This document shows positions 54,301 to 63,300 of a stretch of DNA of 64,000 nucleotides, one piece after another; position 1 is the stretch's first letter, and each line of letters starts with the position of its first letter. The DNA is from Antedon mediterranea (Eukaryota; Echinodermata; Crinoidea; Comatulida; Antedonidae). The DNA lies in NCBI RefSeq assembly GCF_964355755.1, contig NC_092679.1:4652001-4716000 (forward strand), in the 5' to 3' direction. Below the pieces are notes generated by a model that searched no databases, was not told the origin of the DNA, and saw only the letters and a list, made by a program, of their open reading frames with translations. A program made the position numbers and the translations under genes.

Positions 54301-57300
54301 GCGTAAAATCAGAAGTTGATTGAAATGAAATGAGAGGGGCTGAACTCGACTATTTTCCTCCCAAAAGTTGTTTATAATTAAATTTAATTTTTTCCTCTTT
54401 CTGTTTTGTATGATTTGTATATGAATGTACTATCCGAAATAAAGGAAAAGAATCAATGATGTTTTTTTAGTTTTAACAGACCTTAAAGACCTTACGATAA
54501 GAAAAATGGTATACATATTTTCTTGGGAAATCCATAAAGTAAATTTTATTGATGATTTATTGTTCATTTTCACAAAGGAGGGAAGTGATCCCAATAAACT
54601 GAGGTCTTTATCCGAGTTTCCTGAACTGGGAAATTTAATCACAACCTTTGGGAAAATATTCAAAATGTATTAAATTGTATGCAAATATGTCACTATTAGT
54701 ATTACATAATGGAAATTTAATAAATCGTAATTCTTATTTCAGATTATTAAATAAGCCTTTAATGTTGGAGATATCAAAATGCACTTGATATAAAAAAATG
54801 TTTTCACAATTTTAAAATTACCTCTCAAAATGTGCATGTATTGTAAAACACAATTGTGAACTTTGAGAAAACAAGTTGTCAAGAAATCTGCATAAATGGG
54901 CGCAGCTTAAAAAAGCTTGTTGAATTGCAGAAAGTTCTTATTGAAAAACATAGCAGAAAATAGCAATGTTAATAATTGTGTCATATGTATCATATGTGAT
55001 GCCTGTATCATAGGCCATAAGCCTAATCCTACATACATATGTGACCTGTATTACAGAATTTGACTATGATACTGGCCAAGTAATACCGTAGCAAAAATAC
55101 AGTGCAGGCAATTGGGTGAATAATTATAGTATCATATCATTAGTCCAATTACACCTAAACTTAAAAATAGATTAAAAATAAATAACTGATAAATCAGAGA
55201 CAATGTGCTGCCCTGATCTATGTAATTAATTAAAAAATAAATCAAATTACTAATTCTATGATATTAAATTATTTTCCTTTGTCAATGTTATGACTCTTCA
55301 AGTTAAAATTAAATCATAATTTGCTGCATCATCATTGGTTAGCAAATCATAAAAATATAAGAAATCAATAAAGATAATCCATAAATTCATAATATTCCCA
55401 AGACAATAGTAATAATATGTTCAAGTTAAATTCAATTAATTGCCATTTATCTATTTATAACAACCTGTGTTGAAGTTAGTTCAGTGATGGGATAGTGATA
55501 GATGACCGGTTTTTAGTTGAATAATTTTATATTGTTTTAGTCATTTTGTTCAAGTGCCTTATAACACATTAAGCGCGGTTCCCACTAGCGACGCAACACA
55601 AGGATGTAACGCAACGCAAGTAAATTGACCAATCACAAGCGATGGCTTATTCGCTTGTGATTGCTAACTGTCTATAACTTCGCTTGTCATTGGTTAAAAT
55701 GCTTGCGTTGCGTTTACGTCCTTGCGTTACGTTCTAGTGGGAACCAAGCTTTAATGAGTACTTTTACCTGAGGCACTTGTGAGGACAAATATTAGAATAT
55801 AAAAAAATCATAGATATCTTTGGTATTTTTTTCTGTAACTGTGTAATTTACAGTTTTGGTAAGTTGCACATCCATAGCTAGGCATAGTTTGGCCCTTCTG
55901 GTGGTCAATAAGGCAGCACTGATGGATAATTGTTTCTCAGCAGAAGATGCTACAGAATGGCTTGCATAAAGTCAGCTCTTAGGAATCACCTGACAATTTT
56001 ATGGAACAGAGGAATTGAATTTAAGAAAAGATGCCTCTGTAAACTTTCTTTGCAATGTTATAAGACATAAGTCAGTTGTAATGCCTCTTTGTAAACTTTC
56101 TTTTGCAATTTTATTTTTTAACTGCCAGAAAATTAAGTGTTAACAGTTTCTTGATGCATGATTTGCTGTTGCTTATAAATACATTGATATGTATAGACAA
56201 CATAATGGCCTGTTAATTTTGAAGGTGTGGGTATAAAATGACCTCTGATACAATATGTAGTAAACCATTAAGGCTCTAAAGAGAGCCAGGCATTACAATG
56301 TGAAATCTATGTCAACCTCTGACACATATTAATCTGCTCATCCTTGCATGTAATCTCCTTTTAGACTCTGACATATTTTTTTCTCCTCGTGTAAGATTTG
56401 ATTCCCAAGCGTCAATCAATTTCCCGCGGATTGTGATTTCAAATAAAATGTCACAAAGCTATTTAAATCCAGCGTTGACCACATGTAGGACGCGGCTTCC
56501 TTACGGCTGTCGGTTGACAAGCTGCGGGGGATTCCAACTTAGTTCTGTAAATCAGCACGAATGACTTGACAAATTACATACATGTTTTGTGATTCACAAG
56601 TGGAAAATATTGATGAGAAAATTTAGAGAACTGCGTAATCAATTTTAAGGACTTACAAATATTCCTAGATTTTTTAAGATTATTATTAGAATTTTATGAT
56701 GGGCTTATATACATGCTTTGGTTTTACTTTCTGTTCATGTTTCTTAAGTTATAAAGTGATGATGGATTAGGAACCAATTTTAAATTAAACAATAATATTG
56801 TAAATGCTTTTAAAAATGCATTGTTTTTAAATTTGAAATTTGTTGGGCCTTAATTCTGCTTACAAACTATTTACAGTTTCTTGGAAGAGGACATTTTCAT
56901 ATTTTCTCTAAATAGTATATGTGGATGCAAACTTAAAAAAACAATTATGTTGTAAAAAAATTAGATTTTAATAACCATTCTGTTAGGAATAAGTAATTTA
57001 AAAGATAATTTTCTTTTTTAACAAAAACGGAGTATTTACACAAACGTTTCAATCTCTATCAGCTGACACTATAGCTCTTTCAAGAAAGAAAATTATATCT
57101 TATAAAGTTGGAAGCTAAAGAAATTCTTTGAAGAATAAGCAATTTGTTGGAACCATACCTTAGCTCACCTCCCATTCTAAGCAGTTCTGGTATATTGATT
57201 GACTCTCTCACATCTTTCTTGGTTGGCCTATGAGGTTCCTTCCTTAGTGGTTTATTCTCATCTTCTGGCTCAGGATTTTGGTGAGGAGGTTGTGGTATAG

Positions 57301-60300
57301 GAGGTTTCCCTGTTGATGTATCGCCAAGCCGCTGATACTGGCCGGTACCTTGATTGTGGTTTGCATCAAGCTTAGAACTCTGGGATGTGGCTTGGCTAGC
57401 CTCACTTTGTTTGGTACTTTGGGAGGCCTGGCTGATGTTTGAGGTACTGCTTTGACTGCTGCTTCTGCCCTTCTGTACTTGAGCCCATTGAGTGTCTTCA
57501 GAGGGCTTGGCAGTCGATGTTTGTAACTTGCCTTGTTTAAGTGTTTCTCTAATTAAAGGAGTTGAAGCAGCTGTTTTTGAAGGACTACATTCGGCTAGAA
57601 AAAAAAAAGTTCATTTTATAAGATTAAGAAAAAAAACAGGACCATTGTTATAGTATAAAAATTAAAAAGGCAAAATTTAGCTGAAAAGAAACAATAGCTA
57701 AAGCCTGGTTTCCATAAAATCGCTACACCGTGTCGCCGACTGCTGTCGCCGACAGAGCGTAGCGATTCTATGGAAACGCTAGAATTTATCGGGGATCTAG
57801 TACGCGAGCGCTAAATATCCTTTGGTACACACGCGTATACGATTCATCGCCGACAAAATCGGCAAAGTTGAACATGGTTGAACTTTGCCGATTTGTCTGC
57901 GATGAATCGGGGAGACCTCCCCGATGCGCGTCGGCGACATCTGCGCGTGTAGCGATTTCAATGGAAACGGTGTAGCGATTTTATGGAAACCAGGCTTTAG
58001 TTGTTAATAAACTGCAGTACCACCTAACTTGGTAGGTACACAACAGAGGTATTAGTTGAAAACAAAAGAAATAAAAAAGGACACCAAAGGTTGCCTCTTA
58101 AAGAATAAAGAAGACACAAATGGTTGCCCTTTCGGAGGATAAAAAAGACACCAAAGTCTGCCCTGTTGGAGGACAAAAACAGACACCAATGGTTGCCCTT
58201 TCAAAGGATAAAAAGACACCAAAGTCTGCCCTGTTGGAGGACAAAAAAAGACACCAATGGTTGCCCTTTCAAAGGATAAAAAGACACCAAAGTCTGCCTT
58301 GTTGGAGGACAAAAACAGACACCAATGGTTGCCCTTTCAAAGGATAAAAAGACACCAAAGTCTGCCTTGTTGAAGGACAAAAACAGACACCAATGGTTGC
58401 CCTTTCAAAGGATAAAAAGACACCAAAGTCTGCCTTGTTGAAGGACAAAAACAGACACCAATGGTTGCCCTTTCGTTGGAGGAATATAAAGACACTAATT
58501 ATTGCCTTTTTGCAGAAAAAAACATCAAAGCTTGCTGATTTGGAGAATAAAAACAGACACAAAAAAATTACAAATAACACATTTTTAGACAAATATCTTA
58601 GTTAATATCTTGTTAATATAGTTGTGAGGCGGTTATACAAATCTAGAGTATAATAAGAATGTTAGGAAAAATTGAGTTAAAAACTCGCAACTAATCTACA
58701 GCCTTTGTACCTGCAGTGGCTGGGCGTACTTGTTTCTTTGCTTTCACTAAATAAAGGAAACAAATATCAAGTAATGGCTTAAACATTTCAGACTATTTTA
58801 AAACTATTTTCTAAATCAAAGAGAAAGATATTGCATACTGGTGAATACAGCTTGGTTTCAAATGTGTCTAATCATATTGCGTTTTTTTGTGAAGAAAATG
58901 TTGTTTTTCAAAAATAATATTTTCAGGAATAAACCATAACTTACTACTTGAAGTTTGTGTTGAGGTGTTTGATGAAAATCTTGAGCGAACCTTTTGGCGG
59001 AGTTTGCGTCGATCTTCAGAATTATCACCCGGTTTAAGTTTACGGAGAATCTGCGCAAAATGCTCATCAAGTTCACATTGTGCCATTTCGTGAAGAACAT
59101 GATGAGATGTTTTTCTTTTGAAGAAAAAAAATTGTTTGTAAAGTTAATAATACACACATTTATAATAAGATTAATATACAGTCAGCACATGCAAAATTTA
59201 AAAAAAAAATGTTTTGAAAATATTTGACAACTTAAATTTGTTTTTGTTTTTTAATTGTAAGAATACATTAAAGTGGTGGGATGGCGTACTGTAACATTTA
59301 GTCAAAGTGTTAGTCAAAATGCATATCAAAGAAGTATGCAAACATGTGAATGAACGCAACTGAAAGTGCAGATGCAAATAAAACTTTTGTGATGATAGAG
59401 AGATTTTATGATCACAATACTAACATCAGATCAGAAGCCGCCTTTCTGATGTGAAAACTGAATCTGGAATAGTTATCTACTAAATAGTACCTCTTAAAAT
59501 GATTTTAAAAACATATCACCAAAAGACTTGACATGGTGTTACCATAGTAATAGAACCAGGATATGTTTTCCTAATATATGAACTCACTTTAAAGGCACAC
59601 TTGTAGGTCTTGCTCCCAGGTTCAGAGAAGAGCGTGCTCTGTGTAATTCAGTGTTGTTAGCCGCACTACACCAATAGCCGTGAATAGTGATGGAATAAGT
59701 AATGACATGATTATTATACAGTAATATAATAGGCAAAGCATGAACACACCAAACATTAGATGAGAAAGATCACACGTTTTACATGTGAAGTAGGTGCTTT
59801 AGTTCAGTTCTTTATTTCAGGTTAGTTGATAGTTTTATTAATTAGTGGTCATAATCAGATTTAAGCTCTGTCTACACTATCAAACTTTATGCGACAAAAA
59901 ATGATGTCATATCACTACCACATATGGCACATCACATTTTTTGTTCACATTAAGTTTGATAGTGTAGATAGAGCTTTATGGGATAAAAGTTATAGTGCTT
60001 CGATGAATGGTGTAATGAAAGTATTTTTAACCACACTGCAACCTTTGAACTCACCTTTCTCCATACAACTTCCGATGAATCATTTCATTGTTGGTAGTTC
60101 TAGATTCAAGAAGATTTCTGAAAGAAAAACTTATGACATTTAGATATTTAAACTCAAAAAGTTGGCATGGCTGAAGAGGTACAGTATGGTTGAGTTGGTA
60201 ATGTGGACTGCACAAGCTATGCATGGCAAATAGTTGGAAGCATGAAGGTAAAGAAAAAGTTAGTTTCTGGAAATACATTGGTTATCATGGGAGACAATTT

Positions 60301-63300
60301 AAAGTTACTTATTTTGTGCCTTCTTACTAAAAAAACCCCAACAAATATGCGAAATGAAACCTTTACTCTTTGTACTCAAATGTTGCCTAAAAGATTTGAC
60401 GTTGTTTGTTACAAAACATTTGAAATATTGCATGTTGTAACTGCTGAGCTTAACGCGCTCCTTCCTTGGTCTAATTTCCTTCATTATTGCCTAAGATTTG
60501 ACATGTTTTCTAACATCAACTGTCAATGCGGTGACATGGATACATTATGCGCAATCCTAAGGGAAATTTGAATAACGATCAAAAACATTAAGCACATTAC
60601 ACTTTCACGTAACAGCGAGGATTACCCAATTTGTTAGTCAAATTGCAAAAACGTGATCAATTTAAAGGAAAATTAAACCCTATTTTCTATGCACTTTTTA
60701 TGAGATGATGTAAACCTATTTGTAGGGTTATATAACCTATTGTATTGTATCGGAATTTAAGCCGGTACTTGAAACGACACTTGAAAAAAATGCGGTCAAG
60801 TTTTGGGTGTAGTCGGATACCACTACAGAATGTGTTGCCTGTCAATGTTAGTCATGAAATGGACTATAAATGAAGACGAGATTATATCAAAGGGTAGGGT
60901 GTTGGCCATAGGAGAATATAGGTCAGATTTGAGGTAAATGTAAATGTTTAAATACAGTATTAACACCCATATAAAGATTCCCCTCAATAATAGTGTCTCC
61001 TGAACTATGTTAAACAACATTCTTTGCTCATTTCACAGGAATATTTTCTCTTTAATAGTGATGTGCTCTGAAACGGGTGTCCTAAAAGAGGGATTTTCCA
61101 GTAGTTTACTCCGATGCCTTAAATGGTTAATTCCATAGTTTAATGTCACACGGAACCCCTATCAAGAAGCATTTTTAATCTCCTCGTACTATAAACCATC
61201 TTCTTCCTTCACGCTTTTCGCCCTGCCTAAATGATGTTTGTTCCGTGTTTTGCTTTTGATGAGATGAGAGATTTGATTTGATTTTGTTTGATTTGATAAT
61301 TACCCATATCTCTCATATGTGGTGGGTGTTGGAAATATTCTTAGCCATCCGCCACGCCTAGTAAACTCCTCCTTCGTCTCCAGTAAGATACGCCTCTCCT
61401 CACCCGTAAGTTCTTTACCCTTTGCACCTGAGACTGGTCGTTTACCCTGATTTTTAGCACTCATGTTTCCTGCAGATTGAGGGCGTTGCCTCTGTGCGAA
61501 ATTAAAGGAAAAATTAATTAACAACTAAAAAACGTGTACTGTATTTTTAGTTTCCAACATTGGAAAAAATTTAATTATTTCAAAATTACCTCTTGCTATG
61601 GATGTTAGATGAAAATAAAATGAACAAAAAATAATCCAATGAAAAATTATGGAACATGAACAAATTAAAGAAATATAAATCAACAAGAAATAATATTAAA
61701 CACTTAATTTATTAAACAATGCAATACATAGAAAATATCAATAGACAGTATGTTTATAGAAATTATATATTGTTTGAATTGCATGGTGAAATCAATATGT
61801 TGATATAAAGTTTGTGTATATAGTTCTGAAAAGAATTACTGTCATTTAAAAACATCAAAATAAATTTATAGAATTTCTAATTTAATTACATAATTCTGAA
61901 AGTTTAAAAATAAATTGGGCTGAAAGAGGATGGGTTGGAAAACGACCTCGATTTGATCTGCACGCTACAGAAAGTGAAAGCAACAACAATCTTATAGTGT
62001 TGAAGTATGGCGAAGAATGTCCACATTACCATGGAAACTGTGAATAGTTTTAAACAATTCAAGAGGGCAGCAAACAACATAAGGGTGTATTTGTCTATTT
62101 CTACTTTATACCGGGTGACCTCTTGGATACAGAACTTTTCTCCTAGAGAGAATACAGGACAATGATTCGTCCATCAGGAGAACATCCCCTACTCCTTTCA
62201 AACAGTGTACCAAGTTTTATTTATTACACACACAAGCAATTTATATACACGGGCCCCACAGATTTACTGTGCCTTACTCCTCCTGGACTAAAGCAGTATT
62301 AAATCAAATTTATGTAGCCTAAGCACTTTATATGAAACCAGAACTTACCCCCAACTCAGCACCAACTCGAATCCTCTACTCAAATAACACAATTGGGATG
62401 AAGGATACACAAAGATAAACAAACAAAACAAAGGTAAAACATGCAATGAAATACAAACTAGCTATATGAAATATTTCAAAACATTATTGATAGATGTAGC
62501 TACAGTATTTTATAAACAAAATAAACAACTTCATAAATCCAAAAAGAACAAAATAATACAAATAAATATTAACAATTATACACAAGTATTAAATAAGAAA
62601 TAAAAATGTCCAAAAATGGATGGAAAACATATAATTTAAAGTTAAATGATGATACAATAGTCAGGTGATTTGGTTTATGAAGATTTTGTTGTGGGTGTTG
62701 GAAATGCTCTTAGCCAGCCCCCATGTCTAATACCTTTGCGGAACACACAACCTCTTCCTTACTCAACAAATTACCCTACACACATCACAATGTGAAATTC
62801 CCACAGTTATTTCAGACGCACCCCCAGCTCCATGCCACTAAACTCCTCCGACACATCCCACACAAACACCCCCTCATATAACCTCACCAAGAAACGCAGA
62901 CAGACAACCCTCAGACCCACAACAAAGACACGCTATTGGCTATATTCAATGCTAAGCCCTGTCATGTTGCTTTATAATAGGTACACGCACTATAGGTTAC
63001 TGAGAATTCTTAGCTCATCTTTAGCTGTTCTTTTAGCACACCACTGGCACACACACTACAGTATAATAGGTTTGAGAATAAACTCATCTTTACCGGTTGC
63101 TTTATACACACATACTTGTCAAACCACTGGCCCATTTACTATATCATTGGGAATGCTAAGCCAATGTTTACCTGTTGTTTTAGCACACTGCTGGCAGCTA
63201 ATTCTTGGTTACGCTTACTTTGTTGTATCTTTCTTGTCATTGGATCGTGGGCTACAAAACCTGAAAAAAATTGTATAGAGTATAGATTACTTTAAATGAA

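Noticed and set aside
57159-57169. Donor GTGAGC after 57169 for TTLL5 E8
   Set aside because: It gives phase 1, which does not join E9; GTATGG after 57159 restores ELSKLQARQAF, matching the family.
58052-58605. Repetitive open frames on both strands encoding CLF/PFQRIK-type repeats
   Set aside because: They arise from the 68-bp minisatellite; the period is not a multiple of three and no splice context exists.
62832-63278. 148-codon + strand open frame
   Set aside because: It overlaps TTLL5 exon E2 on the opposite strand, has no domain or splice support, and is low in conserved-looking residues.
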